Virus record (IMG/VR): IMGVR_UViG_3300031539_000087 | Coordinates: 1 to 44,109 of that record | Reading direction: 5' to 3' (one strand) | From: a virus | Length of the DNA: 44,109 nt | Shown here: piece by piece, positions 20,146 through 29,008 of the stretch | How the letters are laid out: every line of letters starts with the position of its first letter | Position numbering within the stretch: position 1 is the first letter of the stretch | Made by a program: the position numbers and the translations under genes | Notes under the pieces: model-generated | What the model was told of the DNA's origin: nothing | Database searches by the model: none | Seen by the model: the letters and a program-made list of their open reading frames with translations, nothing else

Positions 20146-20727
20146 TCAAAAGACCACCGAGAGGGAGGTTCCTGCGGCGGGGATGGGAGAGGGAGGACCA
20201 ACTACGCCGCCGAAGCCGTAGCCAGTTGCAACCAGAGTAGCGAGACCGTTTCCGAGCCCGGTTCCAAGTTGAGAAGCAAGCGTCCCGTTGATGCCTGCCG
20301 CCTGAAGGTTGCCGATCAATATACCGATGAGCGTTGCGGAGTTGGCGAAACTGATTTTGGACACATCCGCCCCAACTCCCACACCGATGGAGACCCCCGT
20401 GTACTGCGCAGACGAATTCAAGATGGCTGCCGTCCCGTTTTCGACCGAAGTGCCGATGCCTTGCGAGTTCACTCCGTTGATCCCAGCAGCCTGAAGAGTT
20501 CCGATGGTTGCGCCACTGGGTGTGAAGAACATCTTGCCGTTGACGGAGCCGCCCCCTGCGACACCGATGGTCACGCCTTGGTTCAGCACATTGATGATGA
20601 GGGGTAGCCACGACAGCATGGAGCTGCCAACCGCCGAAGCGATCAGAGGCATGTTCTGAGTTCCAGGGAAGTTCGCATTGGCGATGGCCAGAATCGAACC
20701 TGTGATTGCTGCGGAAGCTACGGCCAT
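20146..20727 (-). CDS. Small Gly/Ala/Ile-rich virion protein with duplicated domain
   Basis: 193 residues built of two tandem copies of a roughly 53-residue unit, at 51-103 and 111-165. Each opens with GV(T/S)IGV and carries the core LQAAGING. Residues 1-50 are hydrophobic (ITGSILAIANANF, LSWLPLIINVLNQGV) and the end is a Pro/Gly-rich tail. Overall the protein is rich in Gly, Ala, Ile and Asn and nearly free of charge, as expected for a packed beta assembly or a membrane-seeking protein. Its ATG overlaps the spike gene stop (TGATG). Placement between the spike and the giant protein suggests a part close to the spike tip or hub. It has no PAAR-type metal-binding histidines or cysteines, so I do not call it a PAAR tip. 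Confidence 0.75.
   Translation of the reverse strand: MAVASAAITGSILAIANANFPGTQNMPLIASAVGSSMLSWLPLIINVLNQGVTIGVAGGGSVNGKMFFTPSGATIGTLQAAGINGVNSQGIGTSVENGTAAILNSSAQYTGVSIGVGVGADVSKISFANSATLIGILIGNLQAAGINGTLASQLGTGLGNGLATLVATGYGFGGVVGPPSPIPAAGTSLSVVF
20233..20577 (-). repeat. Tandem duplicated coding unit in the 193-aa gene
   Basis: The segments 20419-20577 and 20233-20397 encode two copies of one unit (GVTIGVAGGG...LQAAGING and GVSIGVGVGA...LQAAGING). The similarity is clear at protein level; at DNA level it is best around the LQAAGING codons. Confidence 0.8.
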
Positions 20728-23144
20728 CAGACAGTCTTTACTCCAAGACGATGTGTTTTGGAACCGGCTCCAAAAAAGCTGAAGGACTTGCCAGACGTTG
20801 GATCAATGTCCGCCCCGCTCAAAATGCCTGTGCCAGCCGGAGTAATGTTGGGATAGCCAGGGAGTGCTTTGAGCGAAACCATGCTGCCCTTGACCTGCGT
20901 CAACCCGTTTGAGGTCAACGTGGCGGACGCGAGACCAGAGATAGTCGTCGACAAAGTAGAGGTCATACGGATGGTCGTAGCGGAAAACGCTGAAATACCC
21001 GCAGTCGAGCTGACCTTCATCGAGTTGAGTCCCGCTCTGTTTGTGATGGAACCGATGCCAGCCTGATAGTTCTGGCTACCCAAGAAAGTCAGCGTTTCGT
21101 GGTTTCCGATGCCGATCCTCTCCTGCCGGTTGCCGAGGAACATGAAGTATTCATCGGTCTTTCCGCCAATATGTCCCGTCAACGGTGTCCCGATGAACTT
21201 GGTGCTGCGCAACGGGATGTTGGTGGGCAGGAAGTTCTTGGGGCCGGAGTACATCGTCTGCTCCTGGCCTGCGACGGTTCGATCCAACGTAGTCACGTTG
21301 CAAAGGAACTTCGACGAATAGACGTTGAAGCTCTGCTTGGGAGTGCTCGTGACTTCGTTGGTATCCGTAAGCTGGATGGCGTTGGTTCCAACAATCTTGG
21401 CGATACGCCCCGCAATCATGTGGGCGTTCCCACTGGGGGCTTCCATCAACAGGGCCGGGAGCGTGTTTTCTTCAAGAGACTCAGGATTGGTTCGCGCAGC
21501 AAAGCTACCTTCGGTGGTGGCTCCTCCGGCAGAGAGCTTGATGGCGCCTGACTCGGCTTTCACCAAGAACGCCACGTTGGTCTGAGGATCCCCTCCTCGG
21601 AAGTTCATCCCTATCCCGTTAGCGCCGAAGTCAATCCCACCCGCAGCGTCGATTTTGAGATTCCCTGTCAAAGCGACTTCAACGCTGGCCTCTTGGGGGT
21701 CTCCTCCAATGGAAGCTTTGAACTGCCCGCTTTTGGTGAAGCAAGCCCAGGACGGAGAGTCGTTGGTACGAAGCGGAGGCGTGATGCGGAAGAGAGTTGC
21801 CGCATGGTCTCCCAATGGTTTGCCGATGGCGCTCTCCAGCCGTGGGTTGATCCCAAGAGCATCGAAGATGATGGGCACAAGCGGTTTGCCGTACATCATC
21901 CGTCCTGCTTCGGTCGAAGCGTCGTTGCCAACCACGCTTCCGAGCACCCATTCGATGAAGGAACCACCTGCTGCAAGAGGGTTGTCGGAGTCTCCTGCTT
22001 CCGACGGCTGACGGTCTACATCGAAACCGTCGGTCTGCTCAGTGACAGGAAGTGTTCCATCCCAGATGTGCTCAAGCTCGATGCGGTACTCGGTCAGGGT
22101 CTCGACATCATCGAGTTCGACGGCGGTGTTTTCGACATCCGGGGACGGCAAAGACACCCGGAACATGGGCTTACCGCCGTACTCCGCATCAGGGATGGTC
22201 TGGGTGGAGTCGATGACGGCACCATCAGACCCGATGAACAATCCGTTCTTGAGAAAGTTGTACGGATCAAGACTGGACGGGAAACTGACCTTAGAGTCCG
22301 GCGAACCCGAGCCGGGCTCCGCACGAGCGAAAATAGCATGAGGAGTGAGGACGCCTTCAGGACGGGAAGGGTCCACGGCAAGTTCGGAAAAATGAAGAGG
22401 GAACCCTGCTTCATCCACCTGCTGGGGAGCGTCCCATTGGATGCCGTCACTAACCATCGCAGGTTGCAACAACGTGGCATCACGCTGAACCATGCCGCCG
22501 TAGATACGTGCTCCACCCATCGCATGGAACTGCTGAAGGGAGCGCATGACAATGGCTTGATCCTGGTCCCGAAGGCGGAACTCGTTGCCCCTTCGGTTTG
22601 TCAGATACACGCCTTCGTCCAAGATCAGGTCGGAGCCTTGGGCAGACGACGCCATGATGATGCCCGGACGGGCGTGGAGCATCTTGTGACGATGCCGGTT
22701 GTAGATGCCCTCAAGCTCCGCCCGAACCTTGGGTGTCATGTTGAGTTCGGTTGGTCCAAACATCTGAGTGGGCAACCACTCCATGCCTCCAAGGGGACCA
22801 CCAACAAGCCAGCCCACGATAACGGGCTGGCGGGGCGTAGTGGCCAGGTAGCCACAGATGCACATGGCACCGATCTCAGGGACCGCGCCTAGAAAGGCCC
22901 GAGGTCCCGCACCAGGATACGCGATGGGGACCGGAGTCCGGTGGTAGATCTGGTCTTCCCCGGACATAACCATGAGCGAAACCTCATGGGTGGCGTAATC
23001 AACACGCAACACCTTGCAGATGGAAAAACCCCACGCCATCCCCTTCGAAGGAGACTGTTCATCAATCGAAGCGGTGCCGCGCAGCTCCTGGCGCATCTCC
23101 GCTTTGGTGGCCCCTTTGCCTTTGGGTGGTGGTGCTTTACCCAT
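20727..23144 (-). CDS. Baseplate central spike: OB-fold plus beta-helix (gp5/gpV-like)
   Basis: 805 residues. After a basic, proline-containing leader (MGKAPPPKGKGATKAE), residues about 38-120 show the spike OB-fold pattern: GFSICKVLRVDYATHEVSLM, then PIAYPGAGPRAFLGAVPEIG, MCICGYL and QPVIVGWLVGG. The C-terminal third is a Thr/Ser/Gly-rich repeated beta series (ETLTFLGSQNYQAGIGSITN, SATTIRMTSTLSTTISGLAS, GLTQVKGSMVSLKALPG) typical of trimeric spike beta-helices. No lysozyme domain is visible, unlike T4 gp5. Wall digestion may instead lie in the neighbouring hub protein. The stop of the hub gene is eight bases upstream, and the stop here overlaps the next ATG (TGATG). Role: trimeric needle on the hub that pierces the outer membrane. 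Confidence 0.85.
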   Translation of the reverse strand: MGKAPPPKGKGATKAEMRQELRGTASIDEQSPSKGMAWGFSICKVLRVDYATHEVSLMVMSGEDQIYHRTPVPIAYPGAGPRAFLGAVPEIGAMCICGYLATTPRQPVIVGWLVGGPLGGMEWLPTQMFGPTELNMTPKVRAELEGIYNRHRHKMLHARPGIIMASSAQGSDLILDEGVYLTNRRGNEFRLRDQDQAIVMRSLQQFHAMGGARIYGGMVQRDATLLQPAMVSDGIQWDAPQQVDEAGFPLHFSELAVDPSRPEGVLTPHAIFARAEPGSGSPDSKVSFPSSLDPYNFLKNGLFIGSDGAVIDSTQTIPDAEYGGKPMFRVSLPSPDVENTAVELDDVETLTEYRIELEHIWDGTLPVTEQTDGFDVDRQPSEAGDSDNPLAAGGSFIEWVLGSVVGNDASTEAGRMMYGKPLVPIIFDALGINPRLESAIGKPLGDHAATLFRITPPLRTNDSPSWACFTKSGQFKASIGGDPQEASVEVALTGNLKIDAAGGIDFGANGIGMNFRGGDPQTNVAFLVKAESGAIKLSAGGATTEGSFAARTNPESLEENTLPALLMEAPSGNAHMIAGRIAKIVGTNAIQLTDTNEVTSTPKQSFNVYSSKFLCNVTTLDRTVAGQEQTMYSGPKNFLPTNIPLRSTKFIGTPLTGHIGGKTDEYFMFLGNRQERIGIGNHETLTFLGSQNYQAGIGSITNRAGLNSMKVSSTAGISAFSATTIRMTSTLSTTISGLASATLTSNGLTQVKGSMVSLKALPGYPNITPAGTGILSGADIDPTSGKSFSFFGAGSKTHRLGVKTV

Positions 23145-23152
23145 TTTCTACC

Positions 23153-26100
23153 CTACCCCCCGAAAGCCTCTTTGAAATCCCGCTTAATTTTGCGGAACTG
23201 CTCAGGGACCTTTGAAAACTGATCTCCTGTTGAAGTGAAACCGTTACGCACTCCTTCCAAAGTAGTTCCGATCTGACTTTTGAGTTTGTCGAACAACCCT
23301 GCGTCGGGGGTCTGGTTCGGGTTGAGGACTTCGCCTCTAAGGGCCTTCTGCTGGTAGAAGTAATCCACAGACTCATTGATGATCTGCTCCGCCACAAACG
23401 CTTCAGCAGGTGAGCGTTCCTCGTCAATGCCTTCCACTGATGCGAACTGGATTCGTCCGAAGGCGGCCAAAGCAACGTCCGAAGCACTGCCTTTACATGA
23501 GCAAGCCTGCATGTCAGGGTGCTGAAGGTGGTTGGTTAGATCCACCAACCGATAGGCTGCGTTGGTCACGCTCTGTTTGAACGGTCCTGATTTCGTGTAA
23601 CTCGCCGCGAAGTTAGAGAACTTGATCTCCAACTGCGTAGCGTTGACTCCGCCTTCAACGTCGATGACTTCAACACTGCCATCGGGGGCAGGGTTCAACG
23701 ACAACAACTCATTCACCGCCTCTTGCCCGGGACCGTTCATCATCATGTTGCTAAGAGCAAGCCGGAGTTCAGCACGAGACCGAATTTCAGCGTCGAGTTG
23801 TTTTTGAGCCGCTTGTTGTTGTTCAAAAGGAAGTAAAGCGATGGCTCCCTCTCGGTTGAGAGCATCCTCCTCGGCACGAAGCTCGTCTATTTTCTCAACC
23901 AGTTCCCCTTGGGCTCTTTTCTGGGCATCTTTAGCCGCTTTGCCTTTGCCTTTCATCGGAGCCTTAACTCTGGTTAGAGTACGCACCAGATCCTCGGCTG
24001 CTTGGGCTGAAAGCCGCCGGAAGGGATCGTCGCTGTTGTGCAACCAAGCAAAAGAGCCGCCTGATTCGATAGTCAAACCACGGCCATAACGGTAAGAACC
24101 AAAATGCTCGTACCCTTGGTCATCCGAAATAGGACGAACCGGAGAATGGATAGGGTTCCCCGTTTTGCCGAACTTCTCCACTTTGATGGTACGGCGTCCT
24201 TTTTCCGTGGACTTGAAGCCGTCATCGTTCAAAACAGTATTTGCCGCCAGATCGAACGCCCCTGTGAGTTCCGAAAGACGTTGCTCACGATTGGTCGAAG
24301 GCTTCATCGCAAGCTCTTGCAAATCATCAAAAGAGTTGGCGAATTCCGTTGCCAAAACCTCTGCGTAAGCATCCGCCAGTTTTTGGATGGTCGCGTTGAA
24401 CGCTTGGCCTTTTTTGCCTTGCTTGGTTGGCCCCGTAGCTGCGTATTGAGGAGTTTGTCGAAGGTCTTTCAACGAAAACTCAGCAATATGGACTTCTTTG
24501 GTTAGCGTTGGCGGGCGAATCCGGGTGGGGATCACGTCATTAGCGACGACTTGACCGAACCTGTCTCTCTGTCGAACACTAGGCAAGAACAAAGGATCTA
24601 GCTCCTGCTCCTTAAGCTCACCTGTGGTATCGAGCCCTTGACGCTCCAAATAATCGTTGATGTCTTCAAGACCCGATACCGCGTCGGTGGCTGGCAAAGT
24701 GATGGCTGAAACGAGTACGTCTAAAAAATTCGCTGAAAGACCTACCGCAAGGTATTCGTTTTCAAACAAAAGCGCGTCGACCACCGGGTCCGGCGACCTG
24801 TTTTCTGGATCGAAACGGGGAACGGGGACGGCCGCATCCTCTCCACCCGGCGGGTCTTCCGACAACTGCGAAACGATGAGGTCCCACAGCTCTTTAAACA
24901 TATCAAAAGGAGTGGACTCTGCTGTGGGGTTGGACTCTTGCGCGGCATTGAAAAAACGATCAGACATCCGTGTCTTGAACGCTTTGCGCCGAAAACTGTA
25001 TTCGCCTCCATTGGGAGTGTCCCCCGAAATAGACATATCCGTCACCATGCGGAACTGACTCCAACGCATGGTCTGGATCTTGTCCGTCGAAACGACAATA
25101 GGGGTCAGAGAGGGACCTCGTGCGATGATCAACCCTTTTGTGGCCGTGATTTCCCCGATGTCCGCTTCAGGGGGCCGCTGCCTGGGGTCTTCCATCGTTG
25201 GGGGAACAAACGCCGCCACTTTGACGGGGGGCTCCAGGTCAATCTCAATAAGTTTGATGGGAGGCCCGTCGATGGGTTCTGGAGGTGGCGGAGGTGGCGG
25301 AGGCGGTGGCTCCACTGGTGGTGGAGGGGGCGGTGGGGCTGCCTCTTTTGGCGGGGAACCGTTCGCGGGGAACGGTGTAATGCGGTTCCCTTTCCGGGCG
25401 TTGATAGCGTCTTGCCCAGGCCAGTTACTATCCCGAAGGCGCTGCTGCCACCAGCCACAGGGCGATATGCCATTTTCGTCTACAAATCCCGATTTAGGCC
25501 CCCGTGCGGTAATCGTCGTCTCTTGTCCCGTGCCGACGGGCAAGGAGCAGGTCACGTCAAACCCTTCATTGGAGCCTTTTGGAACCCACTGCACCCAACG
25601 ACTAGGGCGTGCTCGCACATCAATATGGATGAAACCGCCTTTGGGGTAAAAACCCACGCCACCAATCAGACCTTCGTTGTACATTATCTGCGCTTCGGCA
25701 ATCAACGCAGAAAACGCAAGAGAAAAAGCCTCTTTGTTTTTGGTGACAGCCTTGATGTCTACGGCTATGCCGAGCGCATGTTGACTTACGCCCGTCCCGC
25801 CTTCTTTTGTACGATCGAAAGGTCGCCAGAAACTCAGAGCGTGTTGACGGACAGGTGCGAGTGCCAACGCTTGAAGCCATTGGGGATTGCCGCCTTGACC
25901 CTTCCCACCCGCGTCGGACAGTAATCGCCGGTTGAGTTCTTGCCCTGCTGCTGCCGTGTTGGCGATGTTGTTCTGGAACTCTTCGGTGAGAGGCGCTGCT
26001 TTGATCTCTTCCGGGGTCTTCGGGTTGGTGTTATCAGGAATCAGTTGACCGAAAGTCGGGTTGGGGACCTTTATTGTTTTTTTGGGGTTGTCGGGGAAGG

Positions 26101-29005
26101 CGGGGTCTTGGACTCTGATTGTCTTTTTGCCGTCGATCGTCATCCCGCCGCGCTTCTGGTATTCAAAAATACGGCTTTCCCCAACCCACTCCACTCCCAG
26201 AGCCTTTAGCTTGGCTTTGAGTGCTTCGGTGGGAGTCAACCCATCAGTGTTGACTTCTTCGACCGGTGTCGGGACGGGAGCTGGCGGGATCGCGGCCGGC
26301 GTGGCTCCGCCTCCCGTGCTGGGGGTCGTTGGTTTTGTCTTCGGCCTCTTCTTGTCAGACATGAAGATGGCCGGCTGCCCTTGCTGATCAGGCTTAGGGT
26401 GTGAAGCCGAGTAGTACCGGTAATAGCCCGGGAGACTTGTGGCGGTGTAAGTTGATTTCAGGTTTTCAAGCAGATCCAACCGGGAAGCTAGCTCATCAGA
26501 ACCAGGGATCCCGTCAACCGTTCGACGATTAGGTTGGCCTCGATGCAACTGGGTCGTTCTCAGAACGATCTGGAACAAGTTACTGTTGGGGACGCCTTCT
26601 GAAGCAATGACGCCGCCTTTGGCATCAACACGACGCCCTCCCCCTAACGTACTTTCGGTGGTAGCTAGTTTTTGCTGTGCTTCGGTGAGTTTTTGTTGCA
26701 ACGCTGTTAACGCAGCGTTCTTCGTCGTTGAAGGGCCTCGCGCTTGCTGAGAATCCAAAAAACGGTCTGCTGCTCTTAGCGCAGACCGTTTGGCTTCAAT
26801 CGCACTCTGACGCGCATCTACTTCTTTACGGGCGTTTTGAAGATCGTTGTATGCCGATGCCAAATCCTCAATGGAGAAAATGATGAATTCGTTTTCGCTG
26901 ACCTGCAATCGGTACTGGGTACTCTGGGATGGGGACTGACTAGGGTCTTGTGCTTGAGAAGCAGGTACTTCTTGGAACACTCCCTCCGATTTCATGTCTT
27001 CCCGAACGAAGTTGAAAAACAACCTCACATCATCTGTGGAATCCAAATGCGGAAGACCTGCTCCAACGGCAAAAAACTTCGGGTTGAGGCGCGTAGGGTC
27101 TAACGCCATGACGACGTTGGGGAACCCAGCAAGGCGAGGGATGCCGTCTTCGTGGATTTGGATGGGGCGCGGAGGTAAGTCCGTGCGATCCAAATGGATG
27201 AGGTCGTTGATGTCTTGTCCTGGGGAAGCAGGCTCGGGGGTGCCTGGCGCAAAAAACTTCCTCCGACGACAGATCAACTGAAGCGTCGTCGTACATTGAG
27301 CGCCGAAACTCAATCCGTGGGCCAACTGACTGATGTAATAAAAACTGTCTTCGAACGCAACGTAAACCGGGATGCCTGGACGCATCTCTGGTCGAAGCGG
27401 GATAGTTAGGGTGGCGGAGTTGATTCCGACGTTGAGAAGGTCCAAACGAGCCATCCCGATCAGGTGACACGCTCGCACATCGGTTGTGTAAGTAACTTCA
27501 AGTGTCGCTCCACCGCGCCATCCAAACTGCGCCAGAAGTTTTGGGTCAGCGTGAATGGCCTCTCGGTTAAGCGAGCCTTCGTTGGACAACATCAACAAGC
27601 CTTTGTTGTACGAAGGCTTTACCTTGATCCAAGTGGCTTCCGGTTCCGAATGAGTGAAATTGATGCTGATGATGTCGATGTCTTCGATGCGGTAGACCCG
27701 ATTTGAAGACGTGTCCAAATTGTAAAACGGCGGTTTGAAAACCAAGTCCCCATCGACATCTTGGTAGAACTCATACCCTGTGGCTTCCGTAACCGCTTGT
27801 GCGATCTGGAGTTTGGTCTCGTATGTCGACTCCCAATGCTGCATCTGACCTATCTGACTCGACTGCTGGGTGTACGCGTACATGTCCAGCATGTTGAGCG
27901 ACGCAGGGCTGTTGTCGTCGAGTCCTGTTGTCTTACCCTTTTCGTCGGGATCGGGGTTGTCGATAGGTCCCCAAATGAAATCGAAACCACTTCGCTCAAA
28001 ACCAAGGGCTTTGGCAACAGCAATGTCCTGAGAGAACGGGTCTTTGACGTTGGAAAGAGTCCCATCCTCAGCAAACTGAACTTGCTTGAGAAGATTTTTT
28101 GTATCGCTTTTACCTCGTTGACCCAGGAAAGCTTGTTGTGCAGCGTTGAACAGATTGCCGTTGACCCCGTACATACGAAGGTTCTGGACTCGATTGCGAA
28201 ACCGTTGCGCCCAGTATTCCGCGATATGTGACCAAACAGTGTAGTTAGGGTCTTTTCGGAGACCATCCATCGGAGCATCGAGATTTGAACCACCGCCAGC
28301 GAAATACTTGACCCCGCCTTGTGCCCCTGCCTGAGAGCGATACAAATCGTAGATCATGCCGAAAGGGTGCGTGTTGTTGTAGTTGATCCCCGTTTGACCA
28401 ACACGTACTTGGGAGTTGTTTCCTCGCGTGGCTTCGGTGGCTCCCTCTGAGTTAAGATTCTGGTACTGCCAAAAATGAAGCAATGACGCGCACGTGACTT
28501 GAGAGTGGTACTCGCCTCCCGAGTATTCGTAAGAGACGTTGGTGACAACGCCGTGAAACACCGGGTAGTAGGGATAAGTCGGGACGTTGCCCCACTCGAT
28601 CTTCCCCCCAAAACCATCCACGGCTCCGTCAGGACCACGCAACCGAATATCTGCCGCTGGTCCGGCTGCACCAAAATACCCAGAAGTCGGGAAGTACCCC
28701 CGCATGTAGATGTGGACCTCTAAACCAGGGGTGAGCTTGTTATAACCATCCCGGAAAAGCTGATCCCCCGAAATTCGGGGCACACTCAACGACAGGCTTG
28801 CCGACAGAGCGCCTGGCTGCGTACCCGCGTCCACGCTCATCGCGGTCACATACCGCTGGATGTCGATACGTCCACGACACCGTTCACATCCCGGGAGAGC
28901 TAGGTCTCCATTGATGAAAACCATTCCGTCCGGCGTATGCCGAACGACCTGGCGCATGTTGTTTTGCCAAGTGCCGGTGTAGGGCCTATCTGAGATATTC
29001 GGCAT
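23153..29005 (-). CDS. Baseplate hub protein fused to an M15-family peptidase
   Basis: 1950 residues. Residues 1-590 look like a gp27-type hub: C40-x-x-C43 then RIDIQRYVT, paired beta domains with FHGVVTNVSYEYSGGEYHSQ, and finally PGIPVYVAFEDSFYYISQLA before TTTLQLICRRRKFF. Coiled-coil-like helices follow (about 718-790). A zinc-peptidase segment of the M15 (D-Ala-D-Ala carboxypeptidase/endolysin) type lies at about 1040-1135: SQHALGIAVDIKA supplies the first His and Asp, and FIHIDVR the last His. A polyproline stretch (about 1223-1243) separates it from 700 further residues with charged helices and a CSC motif. T4 gp27 is 391 residues. The fusion would place a peptidoglycan-cutting enzyme at the hub. 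The start ATG lacks a good ribosome site and lies three bases after the preceding stop. Confidence 0.85.
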   Translation of the reverse strand: MPNISDRPYTGTWQNNMRQVVRHTPDGMVFINGDLALPGCERCRGRIDIQRYVTAMSVDAGTQPGALSASLSLSVPRISGDQLFRDGYNKLTPGLEVHIYMRGYFPTSGYFGAAGPAADIRLRGPDGAVDGFGGKIEWGNVPTYPYYPVFHGVVTNVSYEYSGGEYHSQVTCASLLHFWQYQNLNSEGATEATRGNNSQVRVGQTGINYNNTHPFGMIYDLYRSQAGAQGGVKYFAGGGSNLDAPMDGLRKDPNYTVWSHIAEYWAQRFRNRVQNLRMYGVNGNLFNAAQQAFLGQRGKSDTKNLLKQVQFAEDGTLSNVKDPFSQDIAVAKALGFERSGFDFIWGPIDNPDPDEKGKTTGLDDNSPASLNMLDMYAYTQQSSQIGQMQHWESTYETKLQIAQAVTEATGYEFYQDVDGDLVFKPPFYNLDTSSNRVYRIEDIDIISINFTHSEPEATWIKVKPSYNKGLLMLSNEGSLNREAIHADPKLLAQFGWRGGATLEVTYTTDVRACHLIGMARLDLLNVGINSATLTIPLRPEMRPGIPVYVAFEDSFYYISQLAHGLSFGAQCTTTLQLICRRRKFFAPGTPEPASPGQDINDLIHLDRTDLPPRPIQIHEDGIPRLAGFPNVVMALDPTRLNPKFFAVGAGLPHLDSTDDVRLFFNFVREDMKSEGVFQEVPASQAQDPSQSPSQSTQYRLQVSENEFIIFSIEDLASAYNDLQNARKEVDARQSAIEAKRSALRAADRFLDSQQARGPSTTKNAALTALQQKLTEAQQKLATTESTLGGGRRVDAKGGVIASEGVPNSNLFQIVLRTTQLHRGQPNRRTVDGIPGSDELASRLDLLENLKSTYTATSLPGYYRYYSASHPKPDQQGQPAIFMSDKKRPKTKPTTPSTGGGATPAAIPPAPVPTPVEEVNTDGLTPTEALKAKLKALGVEWVGESRIFEYQKRGGMTIDGKKTIRVQDPAFPDNPKKTIKVPNPTFGQLIPDNTNPKTPEEIKAAPLTEEFQNNIANTAAAGQELNRRLLSDAGGKGQGGNPQWLQALALAPVRQHALSFWRPFDRTKEGGTGVSQHALGIAVDIKAVTKNKEAFSLAFSALIAEAQIMYNEGLIGGVGFYPKGGFIHIDVRARPSRWVQWVPKGSNEGFDVTCSLPVGTGQETTITARGPKSGFVDENGISPCGWWQQRLRDSNWPGQDAINARKGNRITPFPANGSPPKEAAPPPPPPPVEPPPPPPPPPPEPIDGPPIKLIEIDLEPPVKVAAFVPPTMEDPRQRPPEADIGEITATKGLIIARGPSLTPIVVSTDKIQTMRWSQFRMVTDMSISGDTPNGGEYSFRRKAFKTRMSDRFFNAAQESNPTAESTPFDMFKELWDLIVSQLSEDPPGGEDAAVPVPRFDPENRSPDPVVDALLFENEYLAVGLSANFLDVLVSAITLPATDAVSGLEDINDYLERQGLDTTGELKEQELDPLFLPSVRQRDRFGQVVANDVIPTRIRPPTLTKEVHIAEFSLKDLRQTPQYAATGPTKQGKKGQAFNATIQKLADAYAEVLATEFANSFDDLQELAMKPSTNREQRLSELTGAFDLAANTVLNDDGFKSTEKGRRTIKVEKFGKTGNPIHSPVRPISDDQGYEHFGSYRYGRGLTIESGGSFAWLHNSDDPFRRLSAQAAEDLVRTLTRVKAPMKGKGKAAKDAQKRAQGELVEKIDELRAEEDALNREGAIALLPFEQQQAAQKQLDAEIRSRAELRLALSNMMMNGPGQEAVNELLSLNPAPDGSVEVIDVEGGVNATQLEIKFSNFAASYTKSGPFKQSVTNAAYRLVDLTNHLQHPDMQACSCKGSASDVALAAFGRIQFASVEGIDEERSPAEAFVAEQIINESVDYFYQQKALRGEVLNPNQTPDAGLFDKLKSQIGTTLEGVRNGFTSTGDQFSKVPEQFRKIKRDFKEAFGG
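25276..25337 (-). repeat. Polyproline-coding low-complexity tract
   Basis: On the plus strand this is a (GGT/GGC/GGA)-rich run. Read on the minus strand it codes two blocks of prolines divided by VE, which form a stiff linker between the M15 domain and the C-terminal part of the hub protein. Confidence 0.9.
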
Positions 29006-29008
29006 GGC

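Noticed and set aside
21693-22892. 399-codon plus-strand open frame
   Set aside because: Antisense to the spike gene, without start signals; Arg/His-rich shadow.
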